From NCBI GenBank assembly GCA_036971475.1, contig JBAIZL010000005.1, positions 249,382,823 to 249,446,822 on the forward strand: a DNA stretch of 64,000 nt, given 5' to 3'. Positions 1-11,262 of the stretch are shown here, in pieces. Each line of letters begins with the position of its first letter. The stretch's first letter is position 1. The translations under genes and the position numbers were made by a program. This DNA comes from Prosapia bicincta. Its lineage: Eukaryota > Arthropoda > Insecta > Hemiptera > Cercopidae. The notes below the pieces were generated by a model. The model searched no databases, was not told the DNA's origin, and saw only the letters and a list, made by a program, of their open reading frames with translations.

Positions 1-1003
1 TCCAGACTTTGAACACCTTTTAAGAACGAATTGAGTAACTCTTTTGCTTTTGTGTCTGTAAAGAACACAGAACCAAAATATCGAGCTTTCACTTCATCCG
101 TCTCTGCATCCCAATACCTAACACTGAAATCCATTTGGGCTCTTTGTGATATTTTGTTTAAACTTTCATCAAAGCCAATTACATAGTTAGAATTTGAATT
201 TAATGATGTCAGTAACAGGTCTTTAAAATAATTTGATAAACCGAATACAACACTATAGGAAATTTTATCTTTCCGCAATCTCATGTTCTGTGCAATGGTG
301 CTATCAGGGAACATCCTTGGAAAGAGGCACACACTACCTTCTGCATTGCGTAAAGAAGTGTTGCATTACTAAATTCACGCACCATATAATCTCTGCTTCA
401 GTCACTTCATCTTTCAGTTTATATTTATCCTAAGGAAGGAGGGGAGGTAATGACGCGATTGCCCGCTACGACAATGAAAACCGGAACCTTCCATGTTGAA
501 ATAATCAGTGTAAAAATAATCACCATCAAATAAAACACATACTATCACGAGTCTAGACAAATAGCTGGCTACGAATGTTTACACAGCGTTCTGTGTGGTC
601 AGAAACAGACTGAGTTATCTGTTATCCCCTCCCGTCCATTATATAACAGAACCACTGCGCACCCCAAGGCCACGGTCCAGGCTAAAACTTCCCAGCTGTA
701 CCAACTCGACACATTTATTATTTATTGACATAAGTCCTGAAGTCATAGCAATGGGCTTATCAAATAAATAATGGGCATCTAAATAAAGAAGTGTTATTTC
801 CTGACTGCCCTGCTCCTAAACCAGCCCGCTGGCTTACAATACCAAATATTCGAGAGCAATGGCCACTAGTTTTGTTTCTAATCAAAATAAATATTTTCCC
901 GATTTTTTTAAATTTTCTCTGACGTTTCCCTGAATTTTCCAGAATCTTAAAATTCCCTGACTTTTCCAGGTTTTTCCGGTTTTCCTTGTCACTAGACACC
1001 CTG
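1..1003 (-). mobile_element. hAT-like transposon, left part cut by window edge
   Basis: Reading leftward from about 330 there is an open frame to the window edge that includes MFPDSTIAQNM, YVIGFDESLN and a VRYWDAETDEVKARYFGS stretch. This matches the common insect/fish hAT-derived (RNase-H fold) transposase-like proteins. A weaker continuation (EVTEAEIIWCVNLVMQHFF, about 360-425) is joined only by a one-base frameshift, so the copy is broken. The right end (760-1003) is the low-complexity 'ttttccaggttttcc' type sequence ending in ...AGACACCCTG at 1003, so the minus-strand element starts CAGGGTGTCT, a typical hAT terminus. I recognise the family from memory of the sequence style; the subfamily is uncertain. 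Confidence 0.6.
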
Positions 1004-1361
1004 CCTATGGGATGGAAAGTGGTTTCCAGGATAGGGTGGTGGGTGTTTTTTAATAGAATTTTACCTGTGTAAAATTTGGCTCTTTTACCTGTATGAAATT
1101 ATTAGAAATAAAAATATGAAGGCTGGTGACACGATCATGTCTCAACAAAAATAAACTATAAGTTCTTTGAATTAGACATATAAGATTTATTTTTAACTAG
1201 TTTGTATATTTCAAAATATCCTAAGCTCAAAAATATATTTGTAAACAACTTATCCATAACTTTGTTTATTCTTAATTCATCAACTTGTTTCCAAATGCAT
1301 TCATTATGAATGGATTGGCTTATTTCGAGAACTGTAATTTGTTATTTTCTAAATGTAATTA

Positions 1362-2715
1362 CAGTGGAACCCCTCAAATCCAAACTAATTGGGGCTACAA
1401 CCTATTCCGATTTCGAAAAGTTCGGATGTCGTAAAAATTCGGATTTCGGATTTGCTGTGTATTTTGCATTTGACAGAAGTGTACATTACATATTTATGAA
1501 TCAAAATTTAAAGTTTTCTGGTGCTACAAGTGTAAAGTCTTTGGAGCAACGCCATCACGTGATCGTTTCTGTGAATGAAAAAATCAACGAGGCTGTAATT
1601 TTATGGTTTACACAATAGGCAGAATTTACTGCTAGCGATGGATGGTTGGATAGATGGAAGAGAAGGCATGGAATTAGACAACTAACTGTAAGCAGGGAGA
1701 AGTTATCAGCTGATAATCGTGCTGCAAAAGAATATTTAGACAAATTCACAGATTAGATTTTGTCTGAAAATTACTCACCTCAGCAAATTCATGATGCGGA
1801 GGAGACTGGATTGAATTTTAAAGCCCATCCCACTAAAAGTCTTGCTTCTAAAGGAATCTTCTGCTCCAGGCTTTAAAACAAGCGAACAGCGAGTTTTAGC
1901 CTGCAGTAGCACCGTGGGAACAAATAAGCTACCATTAATGGTGATTGGAAAATCCACCAAGCCACGAGCCCTAAAAATATGAACTTGAATGCTCTCCCTG
2001 TTCATTAAAGAAATCAGTGTAAGACATGGATGACGTAATATTTTCAAGGAGTGGTTCAAAAATGAATTTTTTCCTTCAATAACAAAATTTAATGAAAAAA
2101 TGGACTCCCACCTAAAGCTCTACTATTGATAGTTCCTTCAGCTCATTCAAAGAGTACCAGGTTTTGAAGAGGCTGAAGAAAGTTCCCTGGAAGAGTGGAC
2201 AACACTATATAACAATAAACACGATGACTATATAGTAGATAGCGATAGCAAGGAAAAAGATGCCTCTACGAATGCTGTTACTTATGCCGATGCTGTCGCC
2301 GCTCTCAACATTGTGTTGCATTACGTAGAGCAATATGCAGTTGCAACACCCAATGATGTTATGCTAATGCTATGGTGGTACAACATCGCATCCTCGGGAA
2401 GGTTTACGTCTCTTCGCCAGATGAAGATTACTGATTTTAAGTGAAACATATAGTTTAGTGTTTGTCTTTTTTATTTTTATTTTACTGTCAATAAATTCTA
2501 TGCTAATGAAGTGATACAGTAGTATAGTATAGGCCTTTGTATTATATCATGTTTTTCAATATAAATTCCAATATATTACACATCTCAGTCCTGTTTTACG
2601 TAAGTAGCAAACTTTCATTAAATATTTCATTAAATTTTAGATACATTTTTAAAATTTGGTTTACATCAAATCATGTTCGGATTTTGCGGAGGTTCAGATT
2701 TGAGGGGTACTACTG
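1362..2715 (+). mobile_element. Tigger/pogo (Tc1-mariner) element, degenerate transposase
   Basis: Terminal inverted repeats are visible: left CAGTGGAACCCCTCAAATC at 1362, and right, in reverse complement, CAGTAGTACCCCTCAAATC ending at 2715. Both are flanked by a TA duplication (1360-1361, 2716-2717). Inside, plus-strand frames read a CENP-B-type HTH (GWLDRWKRRHGIRQLTVS, about 1638-1690), then DAEETGLNFKAHPTKSLASK (the DETGL catalytic region), LACSSTVGTNKLPLMVIGKS, and a C-terminal acidic part near 2220-2440. Stops and frameshifts (for example TAG at 1616) make it a pseudogene. Family identity is well supported by TIRs, TSD and motifs together. Confidence 0.85.
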
Positions 2716-3049
2716 TACTTCATATTTCTTTGGCTGTCAATATACATAGGCTGCTTTATAAAAATTAAAATTCTACATGCGGAGTCTGACAAGATAAATC
2801 ACCCCTTCCGCCCCTTGCAGGCTCCTTGTATTCCTAAACATGTATACTGTTCATTAAAGCATTAATAAGTAAATTAGGAAACTTTGTTACCTACTTATGA
2901 TGACAGCTATATTATTGAAATAAATATGCACAGTTTTTACAAATAGTTTAAAATTTTTATAATTAAACAATTATTTTAAGCCATTAACTTGATTTAATTT
3001 TTCAGCAGACAAATTTTGCACTTGCTCAATGCATTGCTCGATAATTTAA
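2716..3049. other. AT-rich spacer, nothing recognised
   Basis: Short unique-looking sequence between the Tigger copy and the piggyBac-type MITE. I see no exon, RNA gene or repeat in it. Confidence 0.4.
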
Positions 3050-3683
3050 CCCTTTGCATGCATATTACGTGATTTCTCGTAAGTCTGAAATCTCTGCTAG
3101 CGAGTATTATGAGAAATCACGTATTCACAATATTTTGTTTATGGAAGTCCTAGTTGTTTGTTTAAAGTCCATTAAAATGTGTGACAATATTTGTTTGGTG
3201 TAAATAAACTCCTCTGCTACATTTATTGTTCTTGGATACGTGCTACCGATCCACATTCTGTTGTTTTAGAAACCAGGCGTCATTATGTGGTCTATGCATG
3301 CGCGTATGATGGGTATTCTCGGCAACAGTTTGCCAACTGTCGTATTTTATGTTGGCATTGTGATTGCTATAATTGTTTACTGTTTACGAGAGTGACCTTT
3401 GTTTGTACTGTAAGAATAATTTATTGTTTATGATTTAGTGAGTAATAATATTAGTTACTTTAATTTTATTTTAAATGGATTTATTTATTGATATCTGGAA
3501 TTACCTAGTGTAAAAATATAAAAAATTATAAAAATAACTAGTTTATAATTTTGTTAAAATACATCTTTTTAGGAACTCAGAATTAAATAGAACTTTGAAC
3601 ATTTCGCAAACAAGTTTTTTTATCTAATAGCATGTAATTTGTTACTTGCCCTTTATATGTCCATATGTCCTACGTGCTAAGGG
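3050..3683. mobile_element. piggyBac-type MITE (non-autonomous)
   Basis: The segment starts CCCTTTGCATGCA directly after TTAA (3046-3049) and ends ...GTGCTAAGGG directly before TTAA (3684-3687). The TTAA target duplication and CCC...GGG ends are the hallmark of piggyBac. The 634-bp interior has no transposase frame. A subterminal near-repeat ACGTGATTTCTCGTAAG / GAGAAATCACGT (3068-3116) forms an internal hairpin. Ends match over only about 11 bp, so the copy is old or the TIRs are short. Confidence 0.7.
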
Positions 3684-3687
3684 TTAA

Positions 3688-4680
3688 GATATAAACTGTG
3701 ATAATCACTCTTGGTAACTTTTGTGCATCTTTCTGTTTCGATCTATATTATTATTTTATATATTATATTTATATATATATATATTATTGTTATTATTATA
3801 TTATTATTTCGGTCACTGTAATTTACTATCTATAAAGAATATAGCCTGTTTATATCGTCGCTTCTATAGCCTGTTTATATGTGCTTCTATAATTGTTTGT
3901 ATTACAGATTTCAAATCTAAGGTGGGTTGGGGGTTGTTTTGTCATTTAAAATATATTGAAATAGGTTTTTAATGTGTATTTCAAAATGTTCTGAAGTGTT
4001 GAGAGTTTTGCTCTTTTTATGATAGGAATGTAAAATGTGTAACTTTGTTAATATTAATATACGTGTATACTGTTATTAGTATTTGTGTGTAGTATTTGTG
4101 TTAGTAGTATTTGAGTATAACTACAATTTAGCTTTATACTGAATATCTAAAATTCTATATGGCATAGAAATGTTCTTTGTAGTGAATTTTCAGCTTAATT
4201 GTTTTAAGGAGAAACTGGGGCTAATATTACAGGAAATTTCTTATAACCATGAATATGTTAACTTGATTCAGTTGTTTTCTATAAGTATTTTCTAGTTGTG
4301 TTACATAGTGTTTAGGTTTAGGTGATTTTATTTTGAAGGTTGATAATTACACTGAGTTTACCATAACTCAAAAAATTATTTTATTTGACAAGTGTATAAA
4401 ATAACTATACATGTTTACATGTACAAAAATATGTCAAATCTAGTCAAGAGTAACATTAGTCATAAGCACATACTACTAAAGGCAATTGTTTACACATTTT
4501 TATATTTAGCTTATATAAATTTATATGCTTCAATGTGACCCATAAATAGTTGCTCAAGTTGAAGATGAAGAGAAATAAAAATAAATGAATTACTTTAACA
4601 TTAGTTTATAACTATCCAAACTCTAAATTTTGTAAATTTGTAAAAACTTACTGAACAGAATGTTTTCCATCGCTATGTGG
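3688..4680. other. AT-rich stretch, nothing recognised
   Basis: About 1 kb of AT-rich sequence with a short TA run near 3770. I looked here for further minus-strand OSTM1 exons and saw none with the expected Cys-rich or transmembrane character. Confidence 0.4.
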
Positions 4681-4689
4681 TGATTTTCA

Positions 4690-4910
4690 TCAGTCTCTTC
4701 TGCTGGAGTTGTTAGGTTAAGCAGTGACGGTTTTAAAGGCAGATTTTTGATAGTATCGAAGAGTATGTGTGATTTGTATTGGGTTTGTTGTTTTAATATG
4801 TTTGTACTTAGTGTTTGTAAATTTCATATTGTTCCTCAATTATATTGAGCAAGATTTCTAGGTTATGGTAAATGTCTGTGTATTTGTGTCCTGTTTCTTT
4901 TTGTGTCCTG
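4690..4910 (-). mobile_element. Penelope-like element 3' fragment
   Basis: On the minus strand, broken frames give TDIYHNLEIL..., a YEIYKH-like stretch and QTQYKSHILFDT. This is the diagnostic tail of PLE proteins downstream of the GIY-YIG endonuclease (compare 17054-17470 and 38700-39190). The tail is followed by CTGATGA (minus, 4693-4687) with GAAA about 20 bases on, a weak hammerhead-like relict. The fragment abuts the Tigger copy at 4911. Confidence 0.6.
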
Positions 4911-6289
4911 ACAGATTTTAACGTCAACTTCTTTATCGTTTTCGTTATCAGAGATAGGTACAGGTTCGGTAGTTAGTTCTTCCAGCTCTTCTTCCTTCAA
5001 ATCTTGTTTCACACTTTTTAAAAGATTGTCAACATCTTTGCTGTTAATGTCTTAAAATCTTTCACCATTAATTCATGTGCTATTGAATTACTACAGCTCC
5101 CTAGCACTACAGCACAGCAGAACAGTCAAACGATCCATTGCGGCCTTAAACCCTGAGCAGATTTCTCCTCGTTACATAAAAAAGTTCATGAAGGCATTCT
5201 TTTACAAAACAGTCCAGTCTCTTCCGAGTTGAAAACCCTATCGACTGTGTAGCATTTTTTCAGAAATAAGATTTTTAAAATACCTAGAAAATGAATTGGT
5301 TGTTATGTGATCGACTGATGCTGATTCAACCTCAGTTTTCACGTTGTGAAGAAGAAGCCGTCTCTTGAACTTGCCAAACCACCCTTTATTTACAGTAAAT
5401 GATTGACTGTTTGTACATTTATCACCATTTTGAACAAAATGTTCATACAAACGCCTAGCTTTTTTACAAATAAAAATTGAACTTAGAGGAATCCTTTTTT
5501 GTGATTGAAGTTCTACTCACATACTCAAAGCTTTTTCCATTTTTTTCTATGTTTATTTTGCGACACAGAGATAACTTTTGCCGATAAGAAGTCCCTTCTC
5601 TGACACTCCTTATATTTTCATTTTTCTTTATGTAATGCACCATTGACTCATTAATGCTAAAATGATTTGCAACAGACGCAAATATGTTATGGTTTCACCA
5701 TATTTTAATTTATCTACACAACCACCGTTGTTTTGCCTTTTCTTGTCCCTATTGAGTTTTGATGAGATGATGGCTTGGATAAACAATTTAAGGGAAAAGA
5801 TAAAAATAAACAAACAAACAAATTCACTAAACAGTTTCACAAGTAGACGCGATGTTTCCAAAACTACCACACGCAAGCGAATCAGACACATGTTTGGTAA
5901 CTGATGGGAAAACATAATTAGAGTTAGTTACGGCCGCCGAATACAATTATCGAACTTAGAATTTCGAAAACTATTAAATGGTCAGTAAGTAAACAGAAGT
6001 AATGCTAAACTTATGTATATAGTTGGATGCAAGCGCTGGAGCCTTTTGAGTAGTAGGCGTAGTAGTGTACATTATATTAGGAGAATAATCAGATTTCTTT
6101 GTGATAAATAACTACAATACTATACAAACTAAATAAGACAAGAACAAATCCTACAACCTGCGCAGTAACTATATGGTCATTCTTGTCTTTTTTTTTAATA
6201 CGAACGTATCAGCGGGATATCACTTAATTTTGCCAACCACAGATACCGAACTTGCGCACACCAAACCCGCGAATAGCCAGGGACTACTG
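4911..6289 (-). mobile_element. Tigger/pogo element, degenerate, minus strand
   Basis: The right end reads CCGCGAATAGCCAGGGACTACTG at 6267-6289, so the element begins CAGTAGTCCCTGGCTATTCG, a classic Tigger-type TIR, next to TA at 6290-6291. Minus-strand frames include a psq-type HTH remnant, a CENP-B HTH (RLYEHFVQNGDKC, VNKGWFGKFKRR; 5240-5450) and, across frameshifts, ETGLF and GFKAAMDRLT pieces near 5150-5240. An acidic tail (DLKEEELEELTTEPVP) lies near 4950-5030. The opposite TIR was not found; the element appears cut at the PLE fragment. Confidence 0.75.
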
Positions 6290-6307
6290 TAGTATGTTAT
6301 TATGACA

Positions 6308-6474
6308 AATAGTAGAAGCTCTATACAAATTTTACATAGAAATCTACAACTGAGAATACGCCGGTATTGCCAAATATACACAATCTTTCTTCGGCAATAC
6401 CGGGAGTAAGGAGGCGTGACCTAATTCTCAGTTGTAGATTTATATACCGAATCAGTATAGAACTTCTACTATTT
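6308..6474. repeat. Inverted repeat, MITE-like hairpin
   Basis: Left arm AATAGTAGAAGCTCTATAC... / CTACAACTGAGAAT and right arm ATTCTCAGTTGTAG... / GTATAGAACTTCTACTATT are complementary over roughly 50 bases with gaps. The centre is GC-richer (TTCGGCAATACCGGGAGTAAGG) and contains a second, shorter hairpin (CGGTATTGCC / GGCAATACCG). No coding content. Confidence 0.7.
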
Positions 6475-6569
6475 TGGCATAAGAACATACTATACTAAAA
6501 TCGTTATAGCGCTATGCTATAATAGCATAGTAATAAGTGAAAATATTATAGCCTTTGGATTACATCCTA

Positions 6570-6920
6570 AAAATCAGTTTGATACACATTTTAATAAAGG
6601 GGGTCCACGATTGCTTAGTGCTGCCAATGATATTGTGCCATAGTTTGTCTACAATTGTGTTGTTGTATCCATTTGTGTATGTTAAATATTTAATGGTGTT
6701 TAGTTCTTTGTTTATGTTTTCTGTGGCCATTGGAAAGTCTATTGAGCATGGATATGAAGGCAGGGTGTTTTTGTTGGATAGGGTGGTTTGAGGTGTTGTG
6801 GATAAGTGTGTCAGTCATTGTGGGTTTCCTGCAAATGTTGAAGCTGTTTTAGTGTGTGGCTTTTTGTTATGGTGAGGTTAAGGAAGCTTAGGGATCGGTT
6901 GGTTATAAATGACAAGATTA
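6570..6920 (-). mobile_element. Penelope-like reverse transcriptase fragment
   Basis: Minus-strand frames read a FLDLTI-like strand, NIYRKPTMTDTLIHNTSNH, HPAFISMLNRL and a KYLTYTNGYNNTIVDKL stretch. This is the connection region after RT motif C in PLE proteins; the same segment (FLDITL...YRKPTSNNTTIHYKSNHP) is intact at 42815-43636. It is broken by frameshifts and lacks both the RT core and the GIY-YIG domain. Confidence 0.75.
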
Positions 6921-7079
6921 TAGAGCCTACAGCTGTAAATTTTAAAAAATTATATACAGAACTTCACTAAACCTTATAGTAATTATGTTTATGCCAACTT
7001 TAATTATTATTTAAGGTAGTGTTAATGCAGATTCAAGAAAAGCAATAATACTGCTTATTCTTAAATAATAATTACTCAC

Positions 7080-7248
7080 ATTCAATATATCATTATGAAC
7101 TTCAAGAACTAAGGCATAGTGTTCAAGACATCTTGTGCATAACTTTATTGGTCTAGCATGTCGAACTGCACAAAAAGTGAAATTAGCAGTAACCTTTGCA
7201 AAGCTTTCCAACAAATACTGACATCCATCGTCATCATTTGATGAAATA
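7080..7248 (-). CDS. OSTM1: OSTM1-like exon 2 (Cys-rich luminal region)
   Basis: OSTM1 is a type I lysosomal membrane protein, the beta subunit of the ClC-7 chloride/proton antiporter. On the minus strand this exon follows a TTTTTAATTTTAG acceptor and ends at a GTGAGT donor (7079-7074). It encodes ISSNDDDGCQYLLESF, then KVTANFTFCAVRHARP, IKLCTRCLEHYALVLEVHND and ILN. The block C...LLESF...ANFT.CAV.HARP..LC..C is the conserved start of the OSTM1 luminal domain, including the N-glycosylation sequon NFT. Phase matches exon 1 exactly (2 + 1 bases make a Val codon). The remaining exons, with the Cys-rich domain and transmembrane segment, were not found down to position 1. Confidence 0.85.
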
Positions 7249-7319
7249 CTAAAATTAAAAACAAAAAATATCAGTTATGCGTATAATAAATATCATATTT
7301 TAACACTATAATAGATTAA

Positions 7320-7975
7320 TTTTGTGGATTTCGTCCTTTTTGGTGGTTTTGAACAATTTTCAAAAATATTGTGAGTGGCCGTGCTTATGCATTTTAACCA
7401 TGTCTCGAACACAAATATCAACTTTTTTTGCGGAAAATACAGAAAGTTACTTTCTTCAAATTTTAAATGTTAATCTGTAATGGCATGTATAGCGTAAACA
7501 AGTTTTATTGACGTTGTTCAAAATTTTTTTAATTACTCTTTTAATGTGTAGAATACAAATATTAACTTTTTTCTGAGGAAAATACGGAAAGTTAATTTGT
7601 TTGCACATTTTTAATGTTAGTCTGTAATAGCCTAGTATGTTTAGCATGAAGCAGTCGTGCAGTAGCTACAACGCACTGCACTACGTCAAAGTAAATTTAT
7701 TTAAATATTAAACTTAAAATCTAAATATTTAACATTTGGCTATAATTTTATACAACATTACTGTATACCTACATTAAAATATCCGTATGAAGTATCCAGT
7801 CAAAATAGATTTGGCTATAATTTTATTCAACATTACTATGTACCTATATTAAAATATACCTACGAAATATCCAGTCAGGATGGATTTGGTTATAACTGTA
7901 GCTACTCGAATGTTATTAAGTATCTAGTAAGGACAGGTTTGGTTAGGGAAAAAACAAAGTTTACTAATGTCAGGT
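7320..7975. repeat. Interspersed repeat with nested minisatellite, copy 1
   Basis: Two diverged tandem units of about 130 bp ('...AATGTGTAGAAYACAAATATYAACTTTTTT...', around 7390-7640) are followed by AGTAGCTAC.RCGCACTGCACTACGTCAAAG. Then come about three units of an 80-90-bp repeat built on GAAGTATCCAGTCAGGATAG and TTTGGTTATAATTTTATACA (7700-7940). The same architecture recurs at 11815-12960. Probably a non-autonomous mobile element; the superfamily is unknown. Confidence 0.6.
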
Positions 7976-8126
7976 GATCCCAAATTATTCAACATATCCA
8001 TGTTGTTTAGCAAACAAAATAAAATTAAAATTATCTTTAACACTGTTTGGTAACATATATGTATATAAATTTTTAATACTTATAGACTTAAAAGAGAAAA
8101 TTGCTACTAGACATTAGTGAACTTAC

Positions 8127-8215
8127 ACAACTAAGTCCTTAAACGATCGTGATGGAAGTTCACTGTTTGAAAAACAAAGACTTAAAACAAGAAAAATAAA
8201 TGACTTATCAAGCAT
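8127..8215 (-). CDS. OSTM1: OSTM1-like exon 1 (start codon and signal peptide)
   Basis: ATG at 8215 (minus) opens MLDKSFIFLVLSLCFSNSEL, a charged start followed by a hydrophobic core as in a secretory signal peptide, then PSRSFKDLV. The exon ends in phase 2 at a strong GTAAGT donor (8126-8121) and joins exon 2 in frame. The exon is too short for simple ORF detection; I accepted it because the start, hydrophobic core, donor and phase all agree with OSTM1 topology (N-terminus in the lysosomal lumen). The gene runs leftward, divergent from DHX57, whose first coding exon is 9.6 kb away. Confidence 0.75.
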
Positions 8216-9229
8216 ATTTATAATTTCAAGTTAGTTTGTAGAATAAAACACTTATAACTGTTAATTACAATACTTATTATCTTGTATTTGGTTAAAAGTA
8301 TTATGGCGTTAACTAAATTACTAAAACTATATTCACTGATTCGGAAAACAGTGTAAATCAGTAATACATAAATAAACTGATTTAACACTAGTAACGGAAT
8401 TAGTTTCTTGCATGCCAATTTAACTGCATAGCAAGCTTGTCATGCAACTTATGACAGACTTAAGGCAAACCACAAATTCAATTTCAAACCATAAACTACT
8501 AAAGCTGATAACAAAGTACCTGACATTTAATGAAAATTTCCAAACAATTTTCAACTCGACCTTTGGAACAATAATTTTCAAACGACTAGTCAGAGATCAC
8601 CTTTTCAATGGCCAGTAATACTTTTTCAGATGATACAACTTTATCGCATAATTAGTTGATATTCTATAAATTATTTTATACATACTTTAAGCTCCTACGA
8701 AAGTTACTGTTATTAAGTATAAGATATTGTAATATATTTTGTTTAGCTGTAAAGTTATATTGATTGGTTAAATATATAATTCAATTTTTACAACTCATTA
8801 TATAATCATGGATTGAAGGTCTATTTCTGTAGTATATGATATGTATGTATATTTTATAAACAGGCATCATAAGCATTTTTTCTGTTTAATCACTTGAACA
8901 ATAGTTTATGACTATAAAGTTCGGATAGTCATAAACTATTGTTAAAGTGATTAATCAGATTCACCGAACGTAATGGACTACAAAATTCAAGATTTTTTTC
9001 TGTGGTAAAATTATAATGAACGAACTTCTTCATGATGAAAGTGGACTGATTACTGTCCAACTTTATGGACGATGGTCCCAACAAATAATTTTGGTGCACC
9101 ACATTAACGAAAAACGAAACCTATCATTGTTTATCACAGAATTAAGTGCAAACCTATGTTTTTAGTTATTACCGTATAAAACCAACGACATTTGATTATT
9201 CTTTACTTAATTAATCCAAAAACCTACAA
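8216..9229. other. Upstream flank of OSTM1, mostly unannotatable
   Basis: Presumed 5' UTR and promoter side of the minus-strand OSTM1 gene. I see no clear core promoter element. The region is AT-rich except for the palindrome at 8876-8959. Confidence 0.35.
8876..8959. repeat. Short near-perfect inverted repeat
   Basis: CTGTTTAATCACTT.AACAATAGTTTATGACTAT and its complement ATAGTCATAAACTATTGTTAAAGTGATTAATCAG flank a spacer of about nine bases (AAAGTTCGG), giving arms of about 34 bases. Probably the end of, or a very small, palindromic mobile element. Confidence 0.75.
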
Positions 9230-9640
9230 AAAAGGACGTGGGGATCCCAGCGCATGCGTAGAACCATTTATCTTATGTCTTTTGTCCGACGAAAGAAAAT
9301 TGACGAGACAGTAAAAAGCGCCTCAAGGCTCGGCCCTGATCCAGTATGCGGCATCTCAATTTAAACCAATACAATCCACGTCGCATAAGGTGCCTAAAGG
9401 CAAAACGTCGCGAAGCGCTACTCCGTGCCGCATCCGGTGTGTGGCCAACCTAAAGCTACTCACTCACTAAGGGAACGAACGGGAGTCACAGAAATTTTTT
9501 TAAACATTAACATCATCGAATTAAAATGTTTGTGTGCTCACTACGACGGCCGGTCGCACAGGGTTTCCGAAGTTTCCGCCGTTTTAAATTGTCTGTGAGG
9601 AACAACTCCAAGATATTTCCGAACGGATAACCGCTACTCA
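9230..9640. other. GC/CpG-richer island, possible MITE or promoter
   Basis: Locally CpG-rich sequence in an AT-rich region. Within it, CCAGTATGCGGCATC (about 9343) and GTGCCGCATCCGGTGTG (about 9428) are imperfect inverted repeats about 80 bases apart, with GGCTCGGCCC / GGCCAACC outside them. That looks like a small TIR element rather than a promoter. No ORF is convincing. Confidence 0.35.
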
Positions 9641-10793
9641 TGAATGTTTGCTACTATTTCATTTTGTGTAAAGATTTTAAAATTGTATTAAAATCTCAAA
9701 AACCTTTTACATTTGTTGGCATATTGGCTAAATTCCGTCTAGTCTTCAAAATATTTATACAAAATAAATAGTATTTTAGCGTATTAAAAAAAAAAAAAAT
9801 TAATCATCTGCTCAAATAACACTACTTTAATATGAAGGTATTCTAATTATTGTAAGTAACACTACTCAAATAAGTAAATCTAAAAACGCATCAGCTCAAA
9901 TAAGATTATTTATCTACAGTGAATATGTGTAACTATAAACTCACCAACTAATATTAGACCATTTATTACAGCAAATAACTGAAACTAAAAATTCATCAGC
10001 TCAAATAAGACTATTTACAACACAGACACATAACAATCAAATGTACGGATGTTCCCATCTAGAAGGCGCACTCCCCTTTAAAAATTCAGTTCGTGCTGTG
10101 CCGACATAGTGCGCGCCTAACTTAAAACAACGCAGCAGGTGGATTTATTCGATATAGGGTTTTAATCTGTATCCAACCCTATTTTAATTTTTTTAGTATT
10201 AATAACTAAAAGTCGTTCAAGTAAGTGCTTTCGTTATCACTCAGCTGTAACGTTTCTTTGGTCTCTTTATTTTGTTTTCCTTATTTAATGATGGGTGTAG
10301 TTTTTGAACTGGATTCATAACAAAAACACAATGTAGTTAGGCGCTGATAGATACAGTCTCGAAAAAAGCAACACCCTGCAATATCGAGGCGAACTAAGCG
10401 AATAAACCGAAACATATTTGCATGAAATATTCCTACAAATTTTAATTTATTGGTAGTTAACAAGACGCCTCAACAGAATCTCTTATACAACCAATCACGA
10501 ATTCATTCGTCCATACAAAATATTATCTAATTAGGTTTTGAATTTCTGAGTCGAATGAATAACTTACTACTGAAATTTTTCTGTCTTCACGCTATCGCAT
10601 TTTACATTTATTCATCGTGGTGACATATATTTTGAAAACAACATTTGGGTTAATCAGTTCTTGCTTCATCTATATCTGAGTACCGAATCAACCATTCATT
10701 GTTTACATCCTCTATATGTAAAGTATATTTTTAATTTAAAAATCAATAAACCTATTTGTTGATTCCATCTTCACGTATGCTACTAGTTTTCAT
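9641..10793. other. Intergenic, nothing recognised
   Basis: AT-rich intergenic DNA with an A13 run near 9787 and a short repeated phrase 'ACATCAGCTCAAATAAGA...' (9890-10015, three loose copies of CATCAGCTCAAATAAGA). No exon or RNA gene supported. Confidence 0.35.
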
Positions 10794-11027
10794 TAAACAC
10801 TTGTAAATATTTATAACTTGCCTATAGTAGCACTTATAAAAAAATTATTGAGGGCGGCCATTTCGGGAGATGTGTCCTATTGTTAACTCAGATCGTAACT
10901 GATGTACGGTCTGATCAGATCAGTTACGGTCTGAGTTGACAATGGGACACATCTCCCGAAACGGTCGTCCTCAACAAATATATGTAAGTGCTACTATAGG
11001 CAAGTTATAAATATTTACAAGTGTTTA
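10794..11027. repeat. Palindromic MITE, about 108-bp arms
   Basis: Arms begin TAAACACTTGTAAATATTTA and run through CTTGCCTATAGTAGCACTTA, TTGAGGGCGGCCATTTCGGG and AGATGTGTCCTATTGTTAAC to a centre at about 10915 (CTGATCAGATCAG). The right arm is the reverse complement with few mismatches. A half copy is present at 29640-29760. The decamer AATAAACCTA occurs on both sides (10745 and 11031) but not symmetrically, so I do not claim it as a target duplication. Confidence 0.8.
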
Positions 11028-11100
11028 GTAAATAAACCTAATATCAAACTTTCCTAAATTCCCTTAGAACACCTTAAATTCACTGATAAAACTATAATAA

Positions 11101-11262
11101 AAAATTACTCACTCAAGTGAATGCATAAGGCTTACTTGCTGACGCGTTTTAAAACCATTTTTCTATTTACGAAGAGGAGGCTTTGCTTCGTAAAAGGAAC
11201 GATTGTTTTAAAACTCGCAGCAAGTAAGCTCTATGTATTCACTTAAGTAATTTTTAATTACT
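11101..11262. repeat. Inverted repeat of the 'CTTACTTGCTGACGCGTTTTAAAAC' family
   Basis: Left arm ATTACTCACTCAAGTGAATGC, then GGCTTACTTGCTGACGCG and TTTTAAAACCA. Right arm GTTTTAAAACTCGCAGCAAG then TAAGCTCTATGTATTCACTT. The same terminal module recurs singly at 23220, 35340, 36545, 37963 and 59930. It resembles the 3' half of a minimal hammerhead (see findings). Confidence 0.7.

Noticed and set aside
4651..4697. Functional hammerhead at the end of the PLE fragment
   Set aside because: CTGATGA and GAAA are present, but stem II is poor and no stem I partner is visible.
9230..9640. CpG-richer block as a shared OSTM1/DHX57 promoter
   Set aside because: It contains imperfect inverted repeats like a small transposon and lies 8 kb from DHX57 exon 1; no core promoter element seen.
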